The notes under the pieces were generated by a model. The model had not been told where the DNA came from and searched no databases. It worked only from the letters and a program-made list of their open reading frames with translations. DNA of 19,529 nucleotides, from contig JAITWU010000048.1 in NCBI GenBank assembly GCA_031285115.1, forward strand, positions 1 through 19,529. Reading direction: 5' to 3'. The position numbers were made by a program, and so were the translations under genes. Positions 1 to 7,798 of the stretch are shown here, one piece after another (within the stretch, counting starts at the first letter, position 1; the number at the start of each line of letters is the position of its first letter). The DNA is from Azonexus sp. Its GTDB lineage: Bacteria > Pseudomonadota > Gammaproteobacteria > Burkholderiales > Rhodocyclaceae.

Positions 1-200
1 TCCCTCTCCCCTTGCGGGGTGAGGGCGGGGTTTCGCAAAGCACTGCTTTGCGCCGCCCGAACGGGTGAGCCATGCAGGGCGAACCCTCCAGGGAAAGAGG
101 GAGAGGGGGGAAGCGTCCGGCTGCGCCCATACCCCTCTCCCCAACCCCTCTCCCACAAGGGGAGAGGGGCTTTTAGGCGCATCTCCCTCGTCAGGAGAGA
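1..200. repeat. Mosaic of short palindromic repeats
   Basis: Several palindromes are packed together. Bases 145-154 (cccctctccc) pair with 160-169 (gggagagggg), and 132-142 repeats the cccctctcccc arm. Bases 1-27 hold a similar arm pair around ttgc. Bases 34-42 and 44-52 form a perfect 9-1-9 palindrome (cgcaaagca/tgctttgcg). Bases 182-199 form a weaker one (ctccctcgtcaggagag). The 'ctctccccaacccctctccc' type is a widespread dispersed intergenic repeat in proteobacterial genomes (family knowledge). Here it lies inside what should be the distal half of a sialidase-like gene. Confidence 0.6.
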
Positions 201-840
201 AAAGAACGCCATGCCGCAGCCGACCGGCAACCCGCCCATTGGCCGTCAGGCGCAGCCAGATCCGCTCATCGGCCAGCGCATTGCGCAACGGCAGCAGCAA
301 GCCGCCATCGGCCAGCGGCAGGGGCGGGCCGTCCGGCGCGAGGCTGTAACCCGCCAGCGGCGAAGTCGGCAGACGCTCCGGGGCCGTCCAGTGGCCGCCC
401 GCATCGGTCGAAACACTATGCGCCAGCGTGATATTGGCGCTACCGCCGACGCCGATGGCGGCAAACCACAGGTGCAGCCAACTGCCTTCGACATAAAGCT
501 GCGGCTTTTCGACCCGGCGGATATGGGCGAACAACCCGCCCGCTGCGGTTTCGCGGCTGGCAATCACGCGCGGCGCAGTCCAGCCGCCCGGCGCAAACAG
601 GCTGAAATGGATGACCGTCGCGCCCGCTTCATCGCCAGCGGCAGTCCACGCTGCGGCGATGCGGCCATCGGGCAGCCGGGCCAAGGTTGGCTCGCTCATC
701 TCCGGCAGCGGTTGAACGGCAATCCGGGGCGGCGGCAGCGGCTCCCGGACCGGCGTTGGCCAGTCGGGAATCCGCCACCACGCCGCGCCAAGCGCGGCGG
801 CGAACAGCGCCGCCGACAGCCAGCGCGGCAGGGCGGGCAT
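1..840 (-). CDS. Sialidase-like (BNR/Asp-box) protein, partial, distal part disrupted by repeats
   Basis: Open from an ATG at 840 to the window edge (280 residues, no stop). Residues 1-25 form a hydrophobic N-terminal segment (ALFAAALGAAWW), a signal peptide or membrane anchor, so the product should be exported. 'EPTLARLPDGRIAAAW' (50-65) and one canonical Asp-box, STDAGGHW (144-151, pattern SxDxGxxW), are typical of the exo-alpha-sialidase / BNR beta-propeller superfamily. From about residue 212-222 onward the reading frame passes through palindromic repeats (peptide 'SPSPLVGEGLGRG') that are not sialidase sequence; family members are usually near 350-380 residues with further propeller blades. 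The gene is therefore probably interrupted, or carries an in-frame insertion and continues beyond the window. No strong Shine-Dalgarno precedes the ATG; it lies 31 bp after the crotonase stop on the same strand and may be co-transcribed. Substrate is unknown. Confidence 0.6.
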   Translation of the reverse strand, partial: MPALPRWLSAALFAAALGAAWWRIPDWPTPVREPLPPPRIAVQPLPEMSEPTLARLPDGRIAAAWTAAGDEAGATVIHFSLFAPGGWTAPRVIASRETAAGGLFAHIRRVEKPQLYVEGSWLHLWFAAIGVGGSANITLAHSVSTDAGGHWTAPERLPTSPLAGYSLAPDGPPLPLADGGLLLPLRNALADERIWLRLTANGRVAGRLRHGVLFSPDEGDAPKSPSPLVGEGLGRGVWAQPDASPLSLFPWRVRPAWLTRSGGAKQCFAKPRPHPARGEG

Positions 841-871
841 ATTCAAGCGACAAAGACCGCGCTGCCCACGC

Positions 872-1660
872 TCAGCGCCCCTTGTAGACCGCCTGCCGTT
901 TTTCCATGAAGGCGTCGATGCCTTCGCCCGCATCCTCGCTCATCATGTTGCAGGCCATCACCTCGCTGGCGTAAGCGTAGGCGTCGCTCTGGTTCATCTC
1001 CAACTGGCGGTAGAACATGTTTTTGCCAAGACGAATGGCGACGGCGCTCTTGGCGAGAATAGCGGCGGCCAGACGCTCGATTTCGGCGTCCAGCGCCTCT
1101 GCCGGGGCGATGCGGTTGATGAGGCCCTTGGCTTTAGCTTCGTGCGCGTCGATAAATTCGCCGGTAAACAACATTTCCAGCGCCGCCTTGCGCCCGAGAT
1201 TGCGCGACAGCGCCACCGCCGGGGTCGAGCAGAACAGCCCGACATTGATGCCGGAAACGGCAAAACGGGCAACATCCGCCGCCACCGCCAGATCGCAGGC
1301 GGCGACCAGTTGGCAACCGGCGGCGGTGGCAATGCCGTGCACGCGGGCGATGACCGGCTGCGGCAAGCGGCCAATGGTCTGCATCAGTTGGCCGCATTGG
1401 GCAAACAGCGCCTGCAAAAACTCCTTGCCCGGATTGGCCCGCATTTCCTTCAAGTCATGTCCAGCGCAAAACGCCCGCCCGGCCCCGGCAATGACCACGA
1501 CGCGGACGCTTTCACTGGCGGCAATGGCCTCCAGTTCCGCCTGCAAGGCGGCGAGCATGGCTTTGGACAGCGAATTGAACTGGCCGGGGCGGTTGAGCGT
1601 CAGCGTGGTCAGTCCATCCGGGCGATCATGGCGGAGGATGAAAGGTTCTTCGTGGCTCAT
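872..1660 (-). CDS. Enoyl-CoA hydratase/isomerase family protein, ECHDC3-like
   Basis: 262-residue crotonase-fold protein. The start at 1660 is chosen because AGGAGA lies 7 bases upstream; an in-frame upstream extension to 1768 has no such site. The oxyanion-hole segment AGAGRAFCAGHDLKEM spans 59-73, and the second helix segment HGIATAAGCQLVAACD spans 108-123. The two glutamates that do hydration in classical enoyl-CoA hydratase (E144 and E164 in rat) are replaced: Q117 in 'GCQLVA' and G137 in 'SGINVGL'. The pattern 'ATAAGCQLVA...INVGLFCSTPAVAL' is characteristic of the ECHDC3 subgroup, whose acyl-CoA substrate is poorly defined. A cytosolic acyl-CoA-binding enzyme is likely, but ordinary hydratase activity is doubtful. 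The neighbours do not point to a pathway. Confidence 0.88.
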   Translation of the reverse strand: MSHEEPFILRHDRPDGLTTLTLNRPGQFNSLSKAMLAALQAELEAIAASESVRVVVIAGAGRAFCAGHDLKEMRANPGKEFLQALFAQCGQLMQTIGRLPQPVIARVHGIATAAGCQLVAACDLAVAADVARFAVSGINVGLFCSTPAVALSRNLGRKAALEMLFTGEFIDAHEAKAKGLINRIAPAEALDAEIERLAAAILAKSAVAIRLGKNMFYRQLEMNQSDAYAYASEVMACNMMSEDAGEGIDAFMEKRQAVYKGR

Positions 1661-1716
1661 GGCGGGGTCTCCTGTGATTGTTGTCGGAACCCAGCAATTT
1701 ACCGGAGAAGACATCA

Positions 1717-1743
1717 ACCGGCCAAGCGCCAATCCTGGCCGGT
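1717..1743 (-). terminator. Hairpin just downstream of vapC, possible weak terminator
   Basis: accggcca (1717-1724) and tggccggt (1736-1743) form a perfect 8-bp stem with an 11-base loop, starting 10 bases after the vapC stop codon in the direction of transcription. No T-run follows, so it may only stabilise the 3' end of the vapBC transcript or act with Rho. Confidence 0.3.
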
Positions 1744-1752
1744 CAATCCCGC

Positions 1753-2154
1753 TCAACCCCGCGTCCAATCCTCGACGCGCAAGCCGTCAACCCGCCCAAA
1801 CGCCGCATCATGGGTGACCAAAACCGCATCCGCAGCCAGCGCATGAGCGGCAATCAGCATGTCGAGCGGGCCGAGGACGTTGCCCCGCCTTGCCATCCCG
1901 GCCCGCACGCTGCCATAACACCGCATCGCCCTTTCATCCCACGGCAGCACATCGACGCGCCGCAGCAGTTCCGCAATCACTTGCTGAAGCCGTTTGGCCT
2001 CCGGCATTTTAGCCAGACCAAACATCAATTCCCCGCCGGTAATGGCCGACAGGCACAGGGCGCTCATCGGCGTCGCCATGATCCGCCGGGAAACTACCGG
2101 GTGGCTTTTGATGAAATGGCTGACGGCATTGGTATCGAGCATGTAGCGTTTCAT
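1753..2154 (-). CDS. vapC: VapC-type PIN-domain ribonuclease toxin
   Basis: 133-residue PIN-domain protein, the usual VapC length. The acidic Mg2+-binding residues are present: D7 (MLDTNA), E42 (GGELMFGL), D98 (GPLDMLIAAHA) and D116 (VTHDAAF). VapC toxins are endoribonucleases that cut tRNA or rRNA when the antitoxin is lost; the target of this one cannot be read from sequence. The start at 2154 overlaps the antitoxin stop as ATGA (2151-2154), the normal translational coupling of such pairs; an in-frame ATG at 2163 is less likely. It is the second gene of the vapBC operon. Confidence 0.9.
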   Translation of the reverse strand: MKRYMLDTNAVSHFIKSHPVVSRRIMATPMSALCLSAITGGELMFGLAKMPEAKRLQQVIAELLRRVDVLPWDERAMRCYGSVRAGMARRGNVLGPLDMLIAAHALAADAVLVTHDAAFGRVDGLRVEDWTRG

Positions 2155-2411
2155 TCGCGCCATCCGGCAAAAGGATCACGCTCCTGCACGCCCTGACTGC
2201 GCTCGCTGGCATCGAGAAAATCGGCAGGCGCTTCGGCATCCTTGAGAGCGGCGAGAAAACCATCCCAGTTGGTCGGCTTGCGCGACAAAATCACGTCGCC
2301 GGTCTCTAAATCCTGACGAATGAAAACTTCTTTTTCGGCAAAACGATAAGCGGCAGGCAGACGAACGGCCTGGCTGCGACCGTTGATGAACAGCTTGGCA
2401 ACCTGATTCAT
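2151..2411 (-). CDS. vapB: VapB-type AbrB/MazE-fold antitoxin
   Basis: 86-residue protein beginning MNQVAKLFINGRSQAVRLPA, the swapped-hairpin AbrB/MazE DNA-binding fold of VapB antitoxins (residues about 5-45). The acidic, tryptophan-containing C-terminus (residues 46-86, ending DPFAGWRE) is where VapB proteins wrap around the toxin. The start at 2411 has GGAG 7 bases upstream. Such antitoxins usually repress their own operon; repeated sites that fit this overlap the predicted promoter at 2433-2487. The gene is divergent from dnaE, with 110 bp between the starts. Confidence 0.9.
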   Translation of the reverse strand: MNQVAKLFINGRSQAVRLPAAYRFAEKEVFIRQDLETGDVILSRKPTNWDGFLAALKDAEAPADFLDASERSQGVQERDPFAGWRE

Positions 2412-2432
2412 GATTTTGCTCCAGAGGAAAAA

Positions 2433-2487
2433 TTGGCATATACCGCAGGATAGGCCCGGAGGCGGCATATATCAAGATGTATGCCAA
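2433..2487. promoter_or_regulatory. Candidate VapB(C) operators: repeated ggcatata sites
   Basis: ggcatata occurs directly at 2435-2442 and 2464-2471, and an inverted copy (tgtatgccaa) is at 2478-2487. The outer pair 2433-2442 / 2478-2487 is an inverted repeat with 9 of 10 matches. The sites flank and lie within the predicted vapBC promoter, as expected for autorepression. Occupancy might also affect dnaE, whose start is only 35 bp beyond the last copy. Confidence 0.45.
2447..2475 (-). promoter_or_regulatory. Predicted sigma-70 promoter of vapBC
   Basis: Read on the minus strand, TTGATA (2475-2470) and TATCCT (2452-2447) are separated by exactly 17 bases, 36 bases upstream of the vapB start. 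The -35 matches consensus at 5 of 6 positions and the -10 at 4 of 6. Prediction from sequence only. Confidence 0.5.
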
Positions 2488-2521
2488 AGTGTTTGTGGCT
2501 GGCCGGGGTAAAATCCGCCCG

Positions 2522-5500
2522 ATGAATCCCCCGCGCTACGTCCATCTCCGTCTTCATTCCGAATATTCCGTCAGCGATGGCATCGTCCGTTTGGGCGATG
2601 CGGTCAAGCGGGCGGCGGCGGATGGGATGCCCGCCCTGGCGCTGACTGATCTCGGCAATCTCTTTGGCCTCGTCAAGTTCTACACGGCGGCGCGGAGCAA
2701 GGGCGTGAAGCCGATCATTGGCGCTGATGTCTGGATCGCCAACCGGGAGACGCCGGAAGACGCTTACCGACTGCTGCTTCTGGCGCGTAACCGCGAGGGC
2801 TACCGGCAGTTGTGCGAATTGCTGACGCGGGCCTATCTCGCCGAGGGGCGGCGCGAGCGGGCGGAGATTCGCCGCGAATGGTTTGCCGAGATCGGCTGCG
2901 ATGGCCTGATTGCGCTTTCCGGCGGGCATTTGGGCGATGTCGGCGAAGCGTTGCAAAATGGCAATTTCGCCCAGGCCGCCGAGCGGGCGAGTGCCTGGGC
3001 GGCGATTTTTCCCGATGCTTTTTATCTCGAAGTCCAGCGTTACGGCCAGCCGCAGCAGGAGAGCATCGTCCAGCAAACGGCTGATCTGGCGGGTGATTTG
3101 GCGCTGCCGCTGGTGGCGACGCAGCCGGTTCAGTTTATGCAGAAAGACGATTTTCGCGCCCATGAAGCGCGTGTCTGCATTGCCGAAGGCTATGTGCTGG
3201 GCGACCACCGGCGGCCCAAAATTTATACCGAAGAACAGTATTTCAAGAGCCAGCAGGAGATGGTCGAATTGTTCGCCGACCTGCCGGAAGCCATTGAAAA
3301 CACGCTGGAAATCGCCCGCCGCTGCAATATCGAATTGACGCTGGGCAAGAATTTTCTGCCCGATTTTCCGATTCCGCCGGGTTTGACCATCGCCGAGCAT
3401 TTGATTGGCGAAGCGCAAAAAGGGCTGGAAATCCGCTTGGCCGAGCTTTATCCCGACCCGGCGACGCGCGCCGAGCGGCGGCCCGAGTACGATGCGCGGC
3501 TCGCTTTCGAGTGCGACACCATCATCCAGATGGGCTTCCCCGGTTATTTTCTGATCGTTGCCGATTTCATCAACTGGGGCAAGGAAAACGGCGTGCCGGT
3601 AGGTCCTGGCCGAGGTTCCGGGGCGGGTTCGCTGGTTGCTTATTCGCTGCGCATCACCGACCTCGACCCGCTCGCCTACGCCTTGCTGTTCGAGCGGTTT
3701 TTGAACCCGGAGCGGGTGTCGATGCCCGACTTCGACATTGACTTTTGCCAGGACAACCGCTGGCGCGTCATCGAATATGTGCGCGAGCACTACGGCGCGG
3801 CGGCGGTCAGCCAGATTGCCACCTTCGGCACCATGTCGTCGAAGGCGGTAATCCGCGACGTTGGCCGCGTTTTTGGCCTGCCCTACTCGATGTGCGACCG
3901 CATTTCCAAGCTCATCCCGGTCGTCCAGAACAAGCCGGTATCGCTCGCCGAAGCCCTGGAGCAGGAGCCGCAACTGCGCGAAATGATGGCTGGCGACGGC
4001 GATGGCGAAAGTGTGCGCGAACTCTTTGACCTCGCCGGTCGCCTCGAAGACCTGACGCGCAACGTCGGTATGCACGCCGGCGGCGTCTTGATCGCGCCGG
4101 GCAAAATCACCGATTTCTGCCCGATTTATCAGGCCACCGGGGCCGATGCCTCGCCCGTCTCGCAATTCGACAAGGATGATGTCGAAAAAGCCGGTCTCGT
4201 CAAATTCGACTTTCTTGGGCTGCGCAACCTGACCATCATTGAGTTGGCGCTCACTTACATCAAACAGATGACGGGCGAGCGGCCCGACCTGATGGGCCTC
4301 GGCTTCAATGACCCCGGCGCCTACCAGATTTTGAAAGAGGCCAACACCACGGCCATCTTCCAGGTCGAATCGGAGGGCATGAAAAAGCTCCTCAAAAAGC
4401 TGCAACCCGACCGCTTTGAAGACATCATCGCCGTCCTTGCCCTCTACCGCCCCGGCCCGCTCGGCTCGGGCATGGTCGATGATTTCATCCTGCGCAAAAA
4501 AGGCCAGCAGGCCATCGACTACTTCCACCCCGACCTGAAAGCCTGTCTGGAACCGACTTACGGCGTCATCGTCTATCAGGAACAGGTGATGCAGATTTCG
4601 CAGATCATCGGCGGCTACACCTTGGGCGGGGCCGACATGCTGCGCCGGGCGATGGGCAAAAAGAAGCCGGAAGAAATGGCCAAACACCGCGAAACCATCG
4701 CCGCCGGGGCCAAAGAACGCGGCTATAACCCGGCGCTGGCCGAACAATTGTTCGACCTGATGACCAAATTTGCCGAATACGGCTTCAACAAATCGCACAC
4801 CGCCGCCTACGCCGTCGTCACCTACCACACCGCCTGGTTGAAGCGCCACCACGCCGCCGCCTTCATGGCCGCCTCGCTGTCCTCCGACATGGACAACGTC
4901 GAGACCATGAAAACCTTTTACGAAGATAGTCTCGCCAACAAACTCAAGGTGCTCGGCCCCGACATCAACGCTTCCAACTACCGTTTCGAGCCGGTCGACC
5001 GCCACACCATCCGCTACGGTCTGGGCGCCGTCAAAGGCACGGGCGAGCAGGCCGTCGGCGTCATCGTCAAGGCCCGTAACGAGGGCGGGCCGTTTGCCGA
5101 CCTCTTTGACTTCTGCCGCCGCTGCGACAAGCGCATGGTCAATCGCCGCACCATCGAAGCCCTGGTCAAAGCCGGGGCGTTCGACGCCATCGCCCCGCCG
5201 GTCGCCGGTTCCGAACAGGCCGACCGCCACCGGCTGCTGGCCTCGGTCGGCATTGCCATGGAATTTGCCGAACAGGCCGAACGCGACGCCATGCAGACCA
5301 GCCTGTTCGATGTCGCCGGCGTTGCCGACGCCCACGCCCCGGAATACGTCGCCGTCAAGCCGTGGGACGAAAAAACCCGGCTCATGGAAGAAAAGACCGC
5401 CCTTGGCTTTTTCTTTTCCGGCCACCCCTACAACAGCTACAAAAAAGAGCTGCAACCCTTTATCCGACGCTCTCTCGACCGCCTCGAACCAGCCAGGGAA

Positions 5501-5989
5501 ATGACCCTCATGGCTGGCATCGTCACCGGCGTGCGCACCCTGATGACGCGGCGCGGCAAAATGATGTTCGTGCAACTCGACGACGGCGCGGGGCAAATCG
5601 AAGTTTCCGTCTTTAACGAACTGTTCGAGATGGAACAGAAAAAAATCGTCACCGACGAAATTCTCGTCATCGAAGGCAAAGTCCGCTACGACGAATTTTC
5701 CGGCAGCAACGCCGTCACCGCCGAAAAACTCATGACCCTGGGCGAAGCCCGGGCGCGTTTTGCCAGACACCTGCTGCTCAAAATGAATGGCGAAGCGGAC
5801 GCCCGCAAGCTGAAAACGCTCCTCACCCCCTTCACCCCCGGCCCCGCCCCGGTGCGCATCCGCTACCGCAATATTGAGGCCGAATGTGAACTGCAACTCG
5901 GCCCCTCCGCCTCTGTCCGCCTCGAAAACGACCTGCTCGACGCCCTTGGCGAATGGTTGCGGGGGGAGAATGTGGAGGTGGTTTACTGA
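2522..5989 (+). CDS. dnaE: DNA polymerase III subunit alpha
   Basis: Replicative C-family polymerase that synthesises DNA within the Pol III holoenzyme. It has 1155 residues, against 1160 in E. coli, so it is full length. The N-terminal PHP domain opens with HLRLHSEYS (8-16). The palm has GPGRGSGAGSLVAY and the catalytic PDFDIDF, giving D403 and D405, with the third metal ligand D563 in KFDFLGLRNLTII. 'YGFNKSHTAAYA' belongs to the tail of the polymerase domain; helix-hairpin-helix and OB-fold ('LMTRRGKMMFVQLDDGAGQIEVSVF') regions follow, then the C-terminal tau-binding part. The ATG at 2522 gives the family N-terminus; its ribosome site is weak. It is convergent with hsdM. Pieces matching codons 533-543, 1069-1087 and 1142-1146 recur at 14814-14927. 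Confidence 0.98.
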   Translation: MNPPRYVHLRLHSEYSVSDGIVRLGDAVKRAAADGMPALALTDLGNLFGLVKFYTAARSKGVKPIIGADVWIANRETPEDAYRLLLLARNREGYRQLCELLTRAYLAEGRRERAEIRREWFAEIGCDGLIALSGGHLGDVGEALQNGNFAQAAERASAWAAIFPDAFYLEVQRYGQPQQESIVQQTADLAGDLALPLVATQPVQFMQKDDFRAHEARVCIAEGYVLGDHRRPKIYTEEQYFKSQQEMVELFADLPEAIENTLEIARRCNIELTLGKNFLPDFPIPPGLTIAEHLIGEAQKGLEIRLAELYPDPATRAERRPEYDARLAFECDTIIQMGFPGYFLIVADFINWGKENGVPVGPGRGSGAGSLVAYSLRITDLDPLAYALLFERFLNPERVSMPDFDIDFCQDNRWRVIEYVREHYGAAAVSQIATFGTMSSKAVIRDVGRVFGLPYSMCDRISKLIPVVQNKPVSLAEALEQEPQLREMMAGDGDGESVRELFDLAGRLEDLTRNVGMHAGGVLIAPGKITDFCPIYQATGADASPVSQFDKDDVEKAGLVKFDFLGLRNLTIIELALTYIKQMTGERPDLMGLGFNDPGAYQILKEANTTAIFQVESEGMKKLLKKLQPDRFEDIIAVLALYRPGPLGSGMVDDFILRKKGQQAIDYFHPDLKACLEPTYGVIVYQEQVMQISQIIGGYTLGGADMLRRAMGKKKPEEMAKHRETIAAGAKERGYNPALAEQLFDLMTKFAEYGFNKSHTAAYAVVTYHTAWLKRHHAAAFMAASLSSDMDNVETMKTFYEDSLANKLKVLGPDINASNYRFEPVDRHTIRYGLGAVKGTGEQAVGVIVKARNEGGPFADLFDFCRRCDKRMVNRRTIEALVKAGAFDAIAPPVAGSEQADRHRLLASVGIAMEFAEQAERDAMQTSLFDVAGVADAHAPEYVAVKPWDEKTRLMEEKTALGFFFSGHPYNSYKKELQPFIRRSLDRLEPAREMTLMAGIVTGVRTLMTRRGKMMFVQLDDGAGQIEVSVFNELFEMEQKKIVTDEILVIEGKVRYDEFSGSNAVTAEKLMTLGEARARFARHLLLKMNGEADARKLKTLLTPFTPGPAPVRIRYRNIEAECELQLGPSASVRLENDLLDALGEWLRGENVEVVY

Positions 5990-5992
5990 CTC

Positions 5993-6073
5993 GCCCCTTG
6001 AATACCCGCGCTCGTCGCAAAATCAGCAGGAGCAGTATTCTGCCGCCCCTGCCATGCCATTTATTCAAGGGGC
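5993..6073. repeat. 81-bp element bounded by 12-bp perfect inverted repeats
   Basis: gccccttgaata (5993-6004) and tattcaaggggc (6062-6073) are exact reverse complements. The interior includes 'gcagtattctgccgcccc' (6032-6049), which resembles half of the palindromic element found in hsdS. It sits 4 bp after the dnaE stop and 20 bp beyond the hsdM stop, between convergent genes. It may be a long-stem bidirectional terminator or a MITE-like remnant; no clear target duplication is seen. Confidence 0.5.
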
Positions 6074-6093
6074 AGGTTAATCGGGGGAATGGG

Positions 6094-7641
6094 TCAGGCT
6101 GATGATTTTGGCAGCGCCGCCGCCACATCCCGAAACGCAACCAGCGCCGCTTCCAGATGCTCGATGATTTCCTGCTGCAACACATCCGGCGGCGGCAGGT
6201 CATTGAGATTGTCCAAGTTTTCATCCTTCAACCAGAAAATATCCAGACTGGCCTTGTCGCGGGCAATCAGGTCTTCGTAAGGGTAAAACCTGAAACGTTC
6301 CGGTTTGAGCGGCAACTCTTTTTGTCCGAGCTTTTTTCGTTCGAGATTTCGCCGCTCGGCCTCTTTTCGCTCACGCGCTTGGCGCTCCTGACGCTCATGC
6401 CGGTTTTCCGGGTGATAGCAGGTAATGAAATCCTGCAAATCACTCAACTTCAGCGGGCGGGTTTTCAGTGTGAAGCGCATATTGGTGCGTAAATCGTAAA
6501 ACCAGATACCTTGCGTATGCACCCGGCCATCCTTGGGCGCGTTGTCGAAGAACACCACATTGGCTTTCACGCCCTGCGCGTAAAAGATACCGGTCGGCAG
6601 GCGCAGAATGGTATGCACATCGCAGGTTTCCAGCAGTTTGCGGCGAATTTTCTCGCCCGCGCCGCCCTCAAACAGCACGTTATCGGGCAGCACCACCGCC
6701 GCCTTGCCGTTCACCTTGAGCAGACTGACGATGTGCTGCAAAAAATTCAGTTGCTTGTTCGAGGTAGTTTCCCAGAAATCCTGCCGCTCGTAAGTCAGCG
6801 CGTCGCGGTCTTCTTCACCTTCTTCATTGGTGATGGTCATGCTGCTCTTCTTGCCAAAGGGCGGATTGGCCAGCACGTAATCAGCGCGGGTTTTCGGCTC
6901 GGCAATCAAGGCGTCTGAACGCCCGACCGCCGGTTCGCCATCCAGTTCGCCGATGTTGTGCAAAAACAGATTCATCAAACACAGACGGCGCGTGTTGGGT
7001 ACGATCTCATTGCCGAAAAACGTCGCATCGCGCAAAAACGCTTTCTGGCGCTTATCCAGCCTCGCCTCCGGGCGCGTCAGCCATTTGTACGTCCCCAGAA
7101 AAAAACCGCCTGTTCCGCACGCCGGGTCGGCAATCGTTTTCATCGGCTCGGGCCGCACGCAGGCCACCATCGCGTCGATCAGCGCACGCGGCGTGAAGTA
7201 TTGCCCCGCGCCGCTCTTGGTGTCCTCGGCGTTCTTCTGCAACAAGCCTTCGTAAAGATCGCCCTTGATGTCGGCATCAATACCAATCCACTTTTCGCCG
7301 TCGATCATCTGCACCAGTCGCGCCAGCTTGGCCGGGTCTTGAATCTTGTTCTGCGCCTTGAAGAAGATCGCGCCCAACATGCCCGGCTCATTGCCCAGCA
7401 CGCGCAACACATTCAGATAGTGCACTTCCAGCGGCTCGCCCGTCCTGCTGCACAGGCTCGCCCAGTCGTAACCAGCGGGAATGTGTGTGTCGCGGTTGTA
7501 AGGCTCTTGCGTGTACTCGTGCGCCAGCTTGAGGAAGAGCAAATAGGTCAACTGCTCCAGATAGTCGCCATAACCTACCCCGTCATCGCGCAGGGTGTGG
7601 CAGAAGCTCCAGATTTTCTGGACGAGGGAGGAGGCGTTCAT
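6094..7641 (-). CDS. hsdM: Type I restriction-modification N6-adenine methyltransferase subunit
   Basis: 515-residue HsdM. An N-terminal HsdM_N domain (QKIWSFCHTLRDDGVGYGDY, from residue 8) is followed by the N6-methylase domain: 'GAGQYFTPRALIDAMV' (144-159), SAM-binding motif I DPACGTGG (172-179) and catalytic motif IV NPPF (259-262). All residues needed for adenine methylation are present. With HsdS it forms the M2S methyltransferase, and with HsdR the restriction complex. A highly charged Arg/Glu stretch (about 412-445, 'ERQERQARERKEAERR') looks like a coiled coil. The ATG at 7641 has no good Shine-Dalgarno. It is the last gene of the locus and separated from fic by 256 bp, unlike the usual adjacent hsdM-hsdS order, so it probably has its own promoter. 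Confidence 0.96.
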   Translation of the reverse strand: MNASSLVQKIWSFCHTLRDDGVGYGDYLEQLTYLLFLKLAHEYTQEPYNRDTHIPAGYDWASLCSRTGEPLEVHYLNVLRVLGNEPGMLGAIFFKAQNKIQDPAKLARLVQMIDGEKWIGIDADIKGDLYEGLLQKNAEDTKSGAGQYFTPRALIDAMVACVRPEPMKTIADPACGTGGFFLGTYKWLTRPEARLDKRQKAFLRDATFFGNEIVPNTRRLCLMNLFLHNIGELDGEPAVGRSDALIAEPKTRADYVLANPPFGKKSSMTITNEEGEEDRDALTYERQDFWETTSNKQLNFLQHIVSLLKVNGKAAVVLPDNVLFEGGAGEKIRRKLLETCDVHTILRLPTGIFYAQGVKANVVFFDNAPKDGRVHTQGIWFYDLRTNMRFTLKTRPLKLSDLQDFITCYHPENRHERQERQARERKEAERRNLERKKLGQKELPLKPERFRFYPYEDLIARDKASLDIFWLKDENLDNLNDLPPPDVLQQEIIEHLEAALVAFRDVAAALPKSSA

Positions 7642-7689
7642 GGGTGAGGAGCCAGCAAGGGGTAAAAAATGGTCGTTTTTTGATCGGAC

Positions 7690-7775
7690 AGATAATAAAA
7701 GTCAGGAAAATTCCAATAAAATCATGCAATTACATGCCTCGCCGAGTTTATTATCTGACGCTAAAGATAATAAAC
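7690..7775. promoter_or_regulatory. Three copies of tttattatct upstream of hsdM
   Basis: agataataaa occurs at 7690-7699 and 7765-7774, and its reverse complement tttattatct at 7747-7756. The last two sit in a perfect 11-bp inverted repeat (7746-7756 / 7765-7775, 8-base loop). This AT-rich stretch lies just upstream of the hsdM start and contrasts with the GC-rich genes around it. Operator or promoter sites for hsdM are the simplest reading; TATTAT within the motif could serve as a -10 box. Confidence 0.45.
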
Positions 7776-7798
7776 CCCGAAATTTTAGCCAAGGAAGC

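Noticed and set aside
19..909. 296-codon plus-strand frame at the window start
   Set aside because: Arg/Pro/Gln-rich low-complexity translation through repeats and antisense to the sialidase-like gene.
1678..2196. 172-codon plus-strand frame across vapC
   Set aside because: Antisense to a complete PIN-domain gene; no family resemblance.
2408..5896. Very long open frame (over 1100 codons) on the minus strand opposite dnaE
   Set aside because: It is antisense to a gene with every DnaE motif; its Gly/His/Asp-rich composition is what GC-rich codon bias produces on the opposite strand.
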